A stretch of DNA of 64,000 bases, taken from assembly GCA_045837725.1 (NCBI GenBank), contig JBEWZL010000270.1:124001-188000 (forward strand). Reading direction: 5' to 3'. Positions 11,053 through 22,735 of this stretch are shown here, one piece after another (the stretch's first letter is position 1; every line of letters starts with the position of its first letter). Source of the DNA: Vermamoeba vermiformis (lineage: Eukaryota > Tubulinea > Echinamoebida). Below the pieces are notes generated by a model, which saw only the letters and a list, made by a program, of their open reading frames with translations, ran no database searches and was not told the origin of the DNA. A program made the position numbers and the translations under genes.

Positions 11053-14000
11053 ATGGGTAATCAAGCATTAAAAAATCATACGTTGGAGCGACAAACGTAT
11101 TCAACAGGAGGTCCTGGATCTGCCTGGTAAGAATTACCATTCAACCAACTGCTTTATTTCGATTACCATAAATTTATTTTTGCTGCAATAGTACGGAATA
11201 TTACATGACTCGTATTATTATGGTTGGCGAATTGACACAATAAATTAATTTTTGATAGGAAAATTTATCCTGCCAAAACTAAGGTCAATAACGAAGAGGT
11301 CTCGTTATGGGTAATATTTAATGACATTACAGAATATGTAAAAATTAAAATAAGCTAATTTCCTATTTTTCGTAGATCTATGATAAAAAATCAGTATCAA
11401 CCGACAAGACAGGAGAAGGAGAAACATTTTTAGAAGTACTTAGAAGAGATGTACGTTTTTTATTAATGCTATTGGTGAGGTAGCATGCTCATAATCAATT
11501 TAGGCTCAAAGTCTCTCAAAACTTCGACATCCGTTCATTATTCGCGTTAATAAGCCCATAGAAGAGTCAAAAACATCAATAGTAAGAGTATATTAATTAA
11601 TCAAGATATGAAAATGCTTATCAAATTAAAATAGATGATGGAAACAGAACCAATTATTACCTCCCTATCCAACATATTGAACAAACAAACAGCGCATAAG
11701 CACACCGCTTTTTTCGGTTCATTTGGACGAGCAGCTACAACGCCTAATGAATGGCACTTAGAAGATCAAGAGGTATGATAAGCTATGCGTAAAATATTAT
11801 CGCTAACACGCGCCTTCAAACGACAGATCAAAGTTGGATTGATGAATATTTGCGAAGCTGTAACGTTCATTCATCAGAACTTGAATATAGTGCACTTGAA
11901 TATCGGACCTGAAAACATTTTTATCGCCAAAGACGTACGTGCCAAAAAAATTTCAAACTTTAGTTCGAAGTCGGATCTCATACCTTGTTGCACAATAGGG
12001 CTCGTGGAAATTAGGTGGATTTAACTTCTCAACGGTCATGGGCGGCGATGTTGTTCGAGTGGCATATGATTTTAACGGAACACAAGCATATCCTATTAGA
12101 CCGAACTTGGACTATACTGGTGCGTAACACTCATGCTAAAATTTCGAGTAAAATATTAACTTTGCATTCTATAGCACCTGAAGTGGCTTATACTCAAGTT
12201 GCAAACCGTGGCAGTGATGTATTCTCGTTAGGCTGTTTGATCTATGAATGTTACAATCGACATATGCCGCTGCTGAACACTGGTGGTAACATCAGCACGT
12301 ACCGTCAGAAAATGACTTCAATGTTTCCAATGAAGCACGATCAAGTGCCATTTGCCATGCAAGGTAAGGCAAATATCTCATATATGATTAAATACTAACG
12401 TGGTTGCAGCGACTTTGGAGAAAATGTTGGCAGCGGATCCGAAGACGAGATTGCCGTTGTCGTCGTTTGTTGAGTCTGAAATATTCAACGACGTCGCTAC
12501 AAAATCGTTAGTCTTCTTGCAACATATTTTAGACAAAGATGATCAAACCAAGGCTATTTTTTTCAAGGGTCTCACTACAATCATCGGTCAATTTTCACCG
12601 CGCATAATGGAGTTCAAGGTACGTCGCTAATAAGGCGTAATATCACGTAGTATCTAATCTATGGTTTAGGTTGTCCCGCAATTATTGGGTGAATTGAGGA
12701 ATTTGGTCCTTGCACCGTTTATTTTGCCGAATGTTTTTACCGCTGCAACACTGTTGGACTCAGGCAATCAGAAGACATTCGGATTAAAGATTTTACCGCA
12801 ATTAGCACCGTTATTTGCTGTCAAAGATCCCTATCAAATCCCCCTGCTATTACTGCAACATTTGGAATTCATTTATTCACGAGCCACCCCGCAACAAGCC
12901 AAAGAAGGTAACTCGAAACCTTTGCAAAAATTTTATCAAATTTATTAATGGTCGTGTAATTGCAGTGGTTTTACCAATGATTTTATCTGCGTTTGATCAC
13001 CCGACAGTTGACATTCAAGTCGCGGTGTTGAAAATGTTGCCAGTGATTGTCAATTTGATCGAATACGATACTTTGAAGAACGCTATTTTGCCGAAGATAC
13101 AGGTACGTACAAAACAATCTTCTCGATAAATTACGATGCTAATTGTTGTTACAAGGCCGCCTGTGTCTCTGTAACAGCCCAAGCCGTACGAATTAACGCG
13201 TTGTTGTGCATGTCTAAGATCGTCAACTTGTTCACGAAGAACGTTGTTGAAGAGGTGTTTGTTCCGACACTGATCAGGTTGCAAACTTTGGAGACTAACG
13301 GAGCTATCATGGTACGCATAAAGACATATGTACTTATTTAGTAGTGGCACTAATGTACTGATGTTGTTAGATGGGTGTTGTTGGGGTGTGCGATGCGATT
13401 TCGAAGAAATTTGGCGAGCAAATTACGGCCACGAAACTTCTGCCAATCATCATTCCGTTCACTTTTGCCGAACAACTGAACCACAAACAGGTATATAGAC
13501 TTGTTCTATCACGTTAGTTCGGAAATTCTGATTTTTTTTTCAGTTTGAAACCTTGATCCACATCATTCATGGAATGCTTGCTAAGATTGAAGAGACTCGC
13601 GGCAAACAGTTGGAGATTCAAAAGAAGATTGAAGATGAAAACGCAAAGATTGACAGTTTGCGTAAGTAACTTTTACATATTTGCTAGTATGTTGGTCTTG
13701 CTAACTCTTTTTTTACTTTTTTTTCAGCCGACCACCAAAAGTTCAACAAACTTAATGAACTCGTGTCGAACCAATCAAACGCTCCCAAAACACCAACGGC
13801 AACTAATAATTTTAACGCTGCGAATCAATTCAGTGATCTATCGTTTGCTGTAAGTTCCAGAATTCTTTTTCTTCGTCGCTTGAGAGCTAACTTTTTTGAC
13901 GCAGACTGAAGCACCCTCCGCGTTGAACTTTGAAAATTTGATCAAGAGACAAGAGTCCGTCAAAGAGCCAGCGCCTGTCAAGACATCAGACCAGCCCAGG

Positions 14001-15079
14001 CCTGTGTTCGGCTACGAATTTTCATCATCTTCAACGCCTAATTCGGGCTCGCAAATTTCACCAGTGATGCCCAAGAATAACACTAGCAACAATACTTTTG
14101 ACGCCTTCACGAATATTTTCGCTACTTCAAGCAAGGCTAATAATAGCAGTAGCAGCAACACTTCTCCTGCACTCGTGCAAAAATCTGAGCCGACAAAACC
14201 AACCTCGCAAGACGATGACTTTTTCTCGCTGAATTTCAGTGCAGCGCCAAGTACGCAACCGAGTGCTGTTAAGACTACAGAGACCTCGAGTCCTTTAAGC
14301 ACGAACAACTCTGCAAATATCAAAATATCGTTCCCTGCGCCTGTCGCGATGCCTAAAAAGGTCGAGCCCGTGAACGGTGGAATTGCTAGTTCGGACAAAG
14401 AAACCGTAAGAAACACATAATAACACCAAAATATACTTATAATAATATATTTTTATGTTAGGACTCGTTCTTTACGAACCCACCGTCAGCTGTAAAGAGT
14501 TCAAGTGCCAGCAAGGACATCGATTCATTTTCAAGTTTTTCGATCGCACCGCCGCCTTCAAGCAAATCACCGACCTCAACGAACAATACTGCAAAGGTTA
14601 ATACAGCACCTAATGCAGCACTTCATTTTGATTTTACAGCGGCACCGATGACCCAAGCAGCACCTAGTGTCAGTTACGTGGACTCGAATCCTAAGCCCGT
14701 ACAGAATGATTTTTCATCGCTGTCATTTGACGCGTTTTCAGCTGCGCCTATTAATAGCGCCAATACTATTAATAGCACACCTGCACCATTGCAAATGACT
14801 CCGGTCACTAACACTAGCAATGCCGCTAACAATGCTGACGATGATTTCTTTGGAGGATTTCAAGCTGCAAATACAACAACTAGTCCTATGAACACTAATA
14901 ATAACAATATGAATAATATGACCGCTAATAATAATATGAATGCTAATAATAATATGTCTTCGCAACAATGGTTTGATTCGTTCAGCAGTGGATTTGATGC
15001 TGCACCACTGAACACTATGCAAAATAATACGGCTAAACCAAGTACTAATGCCAATGATTTGAGCATGTTTTTCTCGTAA
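11053..15079 (+). CDS. SCY1-like pseudokinase (SCYL2/CVAK104 type)
   Basis: Many short exons encode the full SCYL2 plan. The start MGNQALKN, then TGGPGSAWKIYPA, matches the family N-terminus and offers a Gly-2 myristoylation site. The kinase fold is degenerate: the catalytic loop reads HLNIGPENIFI (no HRD), and the DFG region reads SWKLGGFNFS, followed by PNLDYTAPE and RGSDVFSLGCLIYE. HEAT-like helices follow (ILPKIQ, AVLKMLPVIVNLIEYDTLKNAILP, FTFAEQLNHKQ), then a coiled-coil (EIQKKIEDENAKIDSL). The C-terminus is Ser/Asn/Thr-rich with repeated acidic-aromatic boxes (DDDFFSLNF, DDDFFGGFQ) and ends NDLSMFFS. In animals SCYL2 acts with clathrin and AP complexes at the TGN and endosomes; a related role is inferred. 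The poly-Asn tract near 14,890-14,960 resembles amoebozoan low-complexity sequence. Confidence 0.9.
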
Positions 15080-15300
15080 CAAATAAATACGGTGGATGTG
15101 TTTGTAGAAAGTGATGTTCGCCAGATCCGAAGAGAAAATCAGCTCTTAAGTGTAGAAAATCAAGCAATCTGTTTATGACAAATCATTATTCATCAAAAGA
15201 TCAAAACAAGAGAATAATGTAAGAAATTGATGACGTGTGGATTTTGCCTTTGGCATAAAAATCTTTTGCCATCAAATTTTCAAGCACAACAACACGAAAG

Positions 15301-18290
15301 ATGGCGTCGCTACCAAAGGATATTCAAGATGCGTTTCATACGTTGTATAACGATGTTCAAGCGTTTAAAGTGAACAGCGCTTTGGAAATGGGGGAGAAAA
15401 TGCAAGAAAATCCGGATGGGCTCGTCGAAATATTAGAATATGCATCAAATATAGAAGATAGTACACTATTAACACATATTTTGGTGGAGATGCTTCGCGT
15501 TTTTGATTTAGGTAATTTTAATTAATTTTTCAATTGTGATCTAAATTATTTCCTAGAAAACGTTGACGTTTTCATGCTGCCTCGTCTTGCATTATACTGC
15601 GGTAGTATCATAGAAATGGGAGCGAACCCTGAAGCAGGTAAGATTGAATCACGATGAGATCTACTGGCAAATCCACGTTTATTGATGATTTTTGTTTAAA
15701 CAGGCTTAGAAAAGATTTTTAATAACGTTAAGGCACTTTTACCACGTGCCTTAAAAGTGGTCTCCTTACTTAAGCAGTATTCAGTCGATTATCAAGAAGC
15801 TTTGGCCGTACCAATCGAGATCCTCGACAAATTATTGAAAATTACGCAAGTAATTACGCTCGACGACGTCAAGGCTTGGAAATTATTCAAATTTGCAGTA
15901 TTGCCTTTTATGGCAATTCTTGCTCGCAGCAAAACATGCCGGTACGTCGAAACTAAATTTCAATACCAAAAAAACCCCTCTATTAACGGCCGTAATTATG
16001 CGATTATAGCGATATTGTGCGTCAAGACTCGTTGTTTAAAACAGCGATTGATACAATGGTCAAAATTGAAGGACAGGTACAAAACAGAACTATTTTTGCC
16101 GATCCAGATCCTTACATTATAAACAATTATACTAAAATAACTCCAATAATAACAATTTATAGTTATTTATAGTACTAGTATTCTAATTTTTATATTGTGC
16201 TTAGAAAACTAGTTTGAAGAGTTCCACGTACTACGTCAAATCCATTCTCGAAGTCGCAGAAGGCTTTGAAGTCACGGTGCTGCATCCCAAACTGAAACAA
16301 GGTTGTGTTGTTGAGCCTGTGGGCATTCAAAACTGCTTTCAATTCTTCACTTTGTTGCAGGTACGTTATCCAACCTCGACCTTTTGATTTTTTCAAACGA
16401 AGTGGATCTAATTATTTTTTTGTTAACATGTTCTGCGAAGGCAATTTAATTTGAAATATTACTGAATTTTTTAATGCATTTTAAAATTATTATAAATTAA
16501 TTATTCTATACTTAAAACTAATTTCTTTTCAGAATGCGTTGTCAGTTAAATCCTGGGACCAAAAGATAACAGTGCCAAGAGAAAGTATTGATAAGACGGT
16601 TGAAATTGCGAAGGGCGAGGCGGAGATTACAAACGAAGGATTTTACGACGCCAATCAGTGGGAATATTATCACTGGACTATTTTGCATCCGAATAACAAA
16701 CGTAGGTTACAAGAATATTAATTAATTTCAATTTTAATTAATTCTATTATTTATATAGCTGTTTCTATTGACGGATATCTGCAACTTCAAGATCTGATGA
16801 AAATTTCGTTTGGCGCTGGTACACCTGAAGTACCTGTAGTCGTATTAGAAGAAGTTCAAACTGTGGCCCGATGGAACGCAAACCTGTTTTGTCCGATTCA
16901 TCCTGCTCTAAAGTATGTCACTTGAATTTAAATTGACACTACTTGTGACACGTGTCAAAAAATTGATGACGTGCACTTGTTAATTAATTAGCACGAAACA
17001 AATGACACGTGTCATGCAATATTTTTTCACGTGTCAAAAAAAGTTTTTTCATGAACGAAGTTTTAACGGTGTATTTTGTCAGGTCTTCGGTGAAAGTGAA
17101 GAAGATTTTGAGCGCTAATGAAGTCCAAGAGATTGTCGCTCAGATCAAGACCTACAATGGCACACCTGTCGAGCCCAAACCAGCAATGACCGAAGAACAA
17201 AAATTGAAAGAGGCTCGTACTGAATTAGCTAGAAAAGGCTCGTTATTGATGGTCGATTTGATGAAAGAAAAATACCCTGAATGCGAGATCGAGTACGATG
17301 AAGAATCTGAAAGGTAATTTCCAAATTAGGAAATAACTTCATCGCGCTGTATTATTAACAAAATTGTTATAGAATTATCACAGGCATGAAAGATATTACT
17401 GTCGGTCTTAATGTCATTAGCATTACTGCTGCACCAAAGGTACGATCGTGAATTTTCATGAAAAAGCCTAATCTCACAATATATGCGCAGGGAACGTTTA
17501 TTTTCCATAAATGGGAAATTTTCTTGACGCCTGAAGACGAAGAAGGCATACAAATGTTCAGCATGTGCATGGGTCAAACGCCTGAAAAAGCTTTGTTAAG
17601 TGGCGGACGTGAATGGCTCGACGGAACATTTCACACTGTAGTTAAAGGCTTGGTCTTGCCCAATGCAAAATCTGAAGCCCAATTGGCCACCACAAGGTAA
17701 CGTAACAATATTTCCATTTTAGGAAGACTCGTTGTTAATACTTTTATAGAACCAACGGTCAATTGATTAAGTCTTGGGAGATGTACGGCGGAGATTTTCA
17801 GATTACAGCACTCGACGAGGAGTTTGAGACAGTAAAACTGAGTGCCGAACACGAGAAGATATTTTTGGACGCGTAAGAATTCATTTGTGCTAACATAGCA
17901 TACTCGAAATTCTCAGAATTTTAACGTTATTATTTTGTTCAGACTCGCTGCCAGTACGCCAGTAGCGATATTTTTGCAGCCCTTATTGGACTTTTTGAAC
18001 GAAGCCGACGACGACTTAGGTAGGCTTTTTTGAGAATAGGCGTGAATTCTTTATAATACTAATATATGTGCTATTTCTCAATTGTAGACTTAGCGTGGGT
18101 CAAAATTTATTTGGCGAAAACGAAAGACGGAGAATTCAACGGCGAGATTGTGATTAACAACGGACACGTGCCTGAAGGCTTGGAGATATTGAAGAGCAAG
18201 TTTAAGTGGCCCGAAGAGATTCCTATTGGCGGCATATTATCGTTCAGAAAGTTTTACGTCTTGAAAGTCGTTGGTACTACGAAAAAATAG
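15301..18290 (+). CDS. Unrecognised large multi-exon protein
   Basis: About 12 exons starting MASLPKDIQDAFHTLYNDV and ending KFYVLKVVGTTKK, roughly 700 aa, mostly soluble. The N-terminal third is helical (LLKQYSVDYQEALAVPIEIL, KAWKLFKFAVLPFMAILA). The middle has mixed alpha/beta sequence with NQWEYYHWTILHPNNK and KISFGAGTPEVPVVVLEE. Towards the C-terminus are a basic helix, EARTELARKGSLLMVDLMK, then EKYPECEIEYDEESERIITG and a strand-rich part, FHKWEIFLTPEDEEGIQMFS. No signal peptide or membrane segment. I do not recognise the family; a remote likeness to bacterial DUF6348-type proteins crossed my mind but is not supported by a motif I can name. One of its introns (about 16,916-17,083) contains two TGACACGTGTCA palindromes. 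Its upstream neighbour ends only about 220 bp before it. Confidence 0.7.
16946..17036. promoter_or_regulatory. Intronic palindrome cluster TGACACGTGTCA
   Basis: Two perfect copies of the 12-bp palindrome lie at 16946-16957 and 17003-17014, 57 bp apart, inside one intron of the large unrecognised gene. A third partial copy (TCACGTGTCA) lies at 17027-17036. The core CACGTG is an E-box/G-box; the flanks TGA and TCA complete the palindrome. Likely a binding site for a dimeric bHLH or bZIP protein, though an RNA hairpin role is possible. Confidence 0.7.
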
Positions 18291-18688
18291 ACTGAGGTTG
18301 ACCTGTACATAGATCCTTTTTTTAAAGTAAATTTTAACTGCTGTTGTTGTTTCATCGGAATTGAAGCCGTATTGTAGCCATAGATTCATCTTCGTTCGGG
18401 AAAAAGTACCATGGTACTTCAACCAGGGAGTTAATGGGACGAAGTCATTGCTTTCATTTTTTGGCAGATCGTGAAATTTTTAATGTTAATCGACAACCTT
18501 TTAACTCTCATCTTAATTATGATCGTAAACTAGATGTGCCCTCCAAAATTACATCGTTTCTTGATCGTTTGTGAACCGATGAAGTGCTTCACAAAAAATT
18601 TACTGGGTGAAATCAGTAAGTTAATTTTAAGTCCAAGTCCGAGATGCAACAAACAAGAGGATAAATAAATGTACGGTGGAAAATAATA
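18291..18688. other. Intergenic spacer
   Basis: About 400 bp between two plus-strand genes. Only short unsupported frames were seen. Confidence 0.5.
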
Positions 18689-21038
18689 ATGTTGCGACCT
18701 ACGATACTTCAAGCTAGCAAGCGGATGCTGTCACATCTGACCGGAAAACCAGAACAACCCACAACTAATTGTTTATATTTTTCTTCGAGCAAACAAAATA
18801 TTAGTAAGGTACTAAGCGCAAAACTGCAGCATTCTAGATTTATTAAATATAAAATATTAATGAAAATTATTTTTCATTCGCTCGTTATACTAGATGATTC
18901 TAATTATTATGAAAATTAATAACAATTTTTATTATTAAGAATCGAAGTAAATTCACTCGGATCCAGCACAAGTATACTGGAAAAAATTCATCTGGCCAGA
19001 TCAAGCGCTCGTACACGACCTACAATGAAGATAAAGTGAAGAAAAGCGAAGAACCAATTCCAATAAAGACAATGCTGAAGACGTTTTTCAGATTAGTCCA
19101 TCCTGACTTCTTCAGTGATTATCCCGCCGAAAAAGTAAGCTACAGATCCGCCTGAAAAAACAAATTAAGCTAAATTAGACCAAACTAATATTCCACCAAT
19201 ATTTTAAAGACATACCGACAAAATTAATTTGTATTTTTTGTTGTGCGAGTAAGATCGAATCTGATCGATTTTATGCAGGAAGAAAATGAGAAGTCCTTTC
19301 AAGCTTTGCAAAGTTTCTTGAATTCTTTTCAAGAAATGAGACCCACGCTCGAAGTATACGACATGCATTTCTATTTACGGTCATTAAAAGAGGAAAAAAC
19401 TCCGCAGCAACAAGCGACACCAGCATCTGCTTCAAAAGATGAAAAATCCGATTCAAAAGTTGATAAAAATATCGACAATAATAATAGCCCGAAAGAGCAA
19501 ACGGAGAAAAAAGCAGCAGAACAACAGAAGCCGAAATTTCGTCAAGTGGCGATCAAATTTATGTCTCCAGGTACTTATTTCGTTTCTCCTTTTATCTATG
19601 CTTATTATATGGACTATTGTAGTGTTATTTTATTTACTAAAGTATTAATTACGATAATTTTTTGGGCAGATCCGGCTTCATCTACTGAAGCCAAGGACAA
19701 ATACCTCGAACGGTGTTTAGCACGATTGTTCACAATGTGTGGCATGAACAATCCTGTCACAGCGCAAGGATATTCATCTGGGGTGACTATGACTGATATC
19801 AATCAGCAAGCTACAAAGCAAGCGGATCCGGTCGGTCTCGTAAACTTCTTAAACAAGACATGCCAATTCGCCAAACAAAGAGTAAGCATTGATTTAAATA
19901 TAATAGTATATACATATATTAATATACATATAGACGCAAGAAAGATTGAATTTTGAACGACAAGTCGACTTCGCCAGATCCGCATTGTACATCCAGTTCA
20001 AAGTTAAAATCGTCTTTGAAATTCCTGAGGTAATATTTCAATTGTAATATATGCTTAGTATTTATATATTATATAGGAGGAGCTGCCTAATAACGTCATT
20101 ACACAACTGAAAAATCAATACGATTTGTTGTTGAAGCTAGAACGAGCGTTAAAAACTTACCAAAAAGCTGATCGTAAGCAAAAATAGCCTTATATAGTAA
20201 AAATCACTACTAATGTTCTTAATTTAGCTAAGGGAATCGAAAATTTGGCCAAAGTCGCTGTTGTTTTCGGAAAATCAACGGGTGTTGATAAAATGGCCCG
20301 AGCGAATATTGTTTACACTGACAGCGAAGAGCAGTGGATTGACACGTTGAAAAAAGTTAGTGGCGAAACAATTGCAAAGATTAGAGAAAACGCAAAGACA
20401 CGGTCGGAGAAAGAAAAACAAGTCGGACAATTACTTGGCGTGGCTTATTTTTACTCCGATTATCACGTGTCAAGTACCGACGAGTACACGGAGTTTTTGG
20501 ACAGAGTAGCGGAACAATTCAAAGCCACAAAAGCTCAGTACAAATTCCCGACAGTAAAAGATGGCCTCAGATCCCTCAAGATCCGAGTTGTCAATCCAGT
20601 CGACACGCCTTCAGTTCGTCCATATTCAGTCGATTACTATACTTGTGTTATAGTCATTCCTATGGGCTGTCAACCGGCACAATTGTTTGAATTTATCGAT
20701 GAACGAGGATTCGAGACAGGTGAGTTTAGCGATACTTTCCTAATATAGTAATGTTAATGATCGTTTGTTTAGTGAATAAGTACAACGAAGGTCTCAAGGA
20801 GAGTGGATTGCTGCATAGTCATATCAACAAAGTGAAGACCTCGTTGAGATTAAGGGCCTTGACTTACGAGTCGGACATTCGTAGCAAAGATCTGATCAGT
20901 TGTTTGGCTCGATTGACCATTCACTTCTCGAAGATTGATTTGCAGTTAGATGGAGTTAGGTTGCATATAGGACATCAATATGATCTTAGAAAAGAGGATG
21001 GTACCATTACAATCAAATGGAATTACGCGTTAGAATAA
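18689..21038 (+). CDS. TCAIM-like mitochondrial protein (DUF4460/DUF4461)
   Basis: Multi-exon gene. The N-terminus MLRPTILQASKRMLSHLTG is Arg/Ser/Leu-rich without acids, a typical mitochondrial targeting sequence. Next comes the DUF4460 signature, a J-domain-like segment: TMLKTFFRLVHPDFFSDYP, then NEKSFQALQSFLNSFQEM. After a charged low-complexity linker (KDEKSDSKVDKNIDNNN) come NKTCQFAKQRTQERLNFERQ and the DUF4461-like half: YFYSDYHVSSTDEYTEFLDR, RPYSVDYYTCVIVIPMGC, and a closing WNYALE. The vertebrate homolog (T-cell activation inhibitor, mitochondrial) is named for an immune effect, but its presence in a protist points to an older mitochondrial role. The HPD tripeptide within LVHPDFF keeps the J-domain hallmark, so a co-chaperone-like function is plausible. 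Confidence 0.85.
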
Positions 21039-21400
21039 AACCTAAAATTTCATCTCACAAGCACTCCTTGCTCTCAATTTATATTTATTCGATAAGCGAT
21101 GACCGGCAATACATTTCGAAATGTTGCAACTTGGTTACAAGACTCCACAACCTTTGATCGGACATTGTGTGATTCCAAGGAATGAAACGAGAAAGTGTAC
21201 GAACAGCTATACATAACCGCTGCCAGAAGCGTCTGTCCCATTATGCACACGTGCGTACATTGGGACGAAGTGGTTACGGACCTCGAAGTCCATTTCGAAA
21301 GGATTTAAAGGTCGATGGATCTCAGTTTCATTCATCAGTTCAATCGAACGAACAACAACAACAAAAACGCAACAATTTGGTTACCTATCATAATTTCATC
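21039..21400. other. Upstream region of the 160-aa orphan gene
   Basis: An in-frame Met lies at 21182, but the sequence from there to 21400 is Arg/Gln-rich and unlike the codon-optimised downstream gene, so it is treated as 5' UTR. Confidence 0.5.
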
Positions 21401-22043
21401 ATGGCACTTGCAATGAAAAGAGCTGTCGCTGAATTCGAGACCGGCAAAGGCCTCACCAACTTGAACGAAGAATTGGCCAAGATCAGTCCCAACTTGAAGG
21501 CTTCCGTCGACGTTGAGTCCATTAAGGCTTTACAGGTACATATTTATTGATTATATCGTATCAATTACTGCTCCGAACCACATTTCACTTAACGTCTAAA
21601 ATTCCGTTACAAGATTAAGTTTTAACGAAAATAATTTGTTATTATTCCTGGATTAGTAGACATGTCGTATTATTATTGACAATATAATTTTGTAGGGCAA
21701 GTACCAATGGAGCAGCAATGAAGAAGTTGACGCTCCTGTCGCTGTGTTGAAACACTTCACCCGCGAGTATAACGTGCTCAAGACCATCGTCGACGCCTTT
21801 AAGAAGATCACTAAGGACGCTATTGGCAAAGAAGCAATTCAATCTGAGGTCGAGAAGGTCCTCATTAGCGTCGTTCAAGATCCGTCTCAAGTTGGCACAT
21901 ACGCTGTGTCCTGGAAGGTTGAGAAGAAGGACAAAGAGTTCCATATTACCGTTATCGGTGATTGGCCCTCCAAGGCTAAAGACTCCAACAACGGCTACCC
22001 TGCTGAAGACGATTTGGCCAAACTCATTGAAGCCGCTTTGTAA
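21401..22043 (+). CDS. Codon-optimised orphan protein, 160 aa
   Basis: Two exons, 21401-21535 and 21696-22043, total 483 nt (160 aa plus stop). The start ATC-ATG-G has a good context. The protein is Lys-rich and mixed helical: MALAMKRAVAEFETGKGL, NLNEELAKISPNLKASVDVE, LKTIVDAFKKITKDAIGKE, then a strand-rich part (VGTYAVSWKVEKKDKEFHI) and a helix DDLAKLIEAAL. No signal, membrane segment or recognised domain. Codons lean to GC-ending forms (AAG, GTC, CTC, GCC), unlike neighbouring genes, which usually means high expression. The longer frame from 21182 would add an Arg/Gln-rich extension that lacks this codon bias. Function unknown. Confidence 0.7.
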
Positions 22044-22735
22044 ACTCGTCGCTCAAACCACCGGATCCAAACTTTTCGGAATTACAAAATTTGTCGTTTA
22101 TTCGGCAATACTTACTAATAAAAGTTAAAGCTTTGCTTATTTCGTATATTTATATAAACAAGGGTTGTATCTAAGGTCAACTAAATGACTCGGAAAATGT
22201 GATTTGAAATTCTGCTGCCCATTCCTTTTGCACCCGAAACATTACCACCAACGACTACATTAGTCATGGAAGATATCTTGACTCGTACGTTTTAAAGATG
22301 TTTCATGGTATTGAAGTTCACCTACGCAATATCATTTTTTGGAACCTATTACAGCCAGGAACCTCGCACTCCAGAGCGTACGGAAGACTCACACTTCGAC
22401 AATGATTACTTTGCATTTGAATAGTTCCGTACTTTGCTGAACTTTTTAGTTGTCTATTCTAGAATAAAATTATGAGTTTCTTCTTCGCAGCTTACTTACT
22501 TTTTTATTCAAATTACTTACATGATTTACGCAACGGGGCTTGTGTACGCAACTTGCTGATTTGCAAGCTGCTCAAGAAATTAGCACAAAGATAAAGATAG
22601 CTTGCAACTGCGTTCGCGTCGTCGCACTTCGACAGCGAAAGAGACAATAAATTTTTGGCCGTTTTTCTTTCAGTTTACTAAATAGTCTTTCTTAGACGCA
22701 ACTACTATCATCAATATTATTTCCAAAGTATAGTA
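22044..22735. other. Intergenic spacer, about 690 bp
   Basis: Contains the promoter of the secreted kelch gene. No further gene or repeat seen. Confidence 0.5.

Noticed and set aside
16916-17083. Idea that the palindrome-bearing introns are copies of one introner-like element
   Set aside because: The three introns share only the 12-mers and half-sites; lengths and the rest of their sequences differ.
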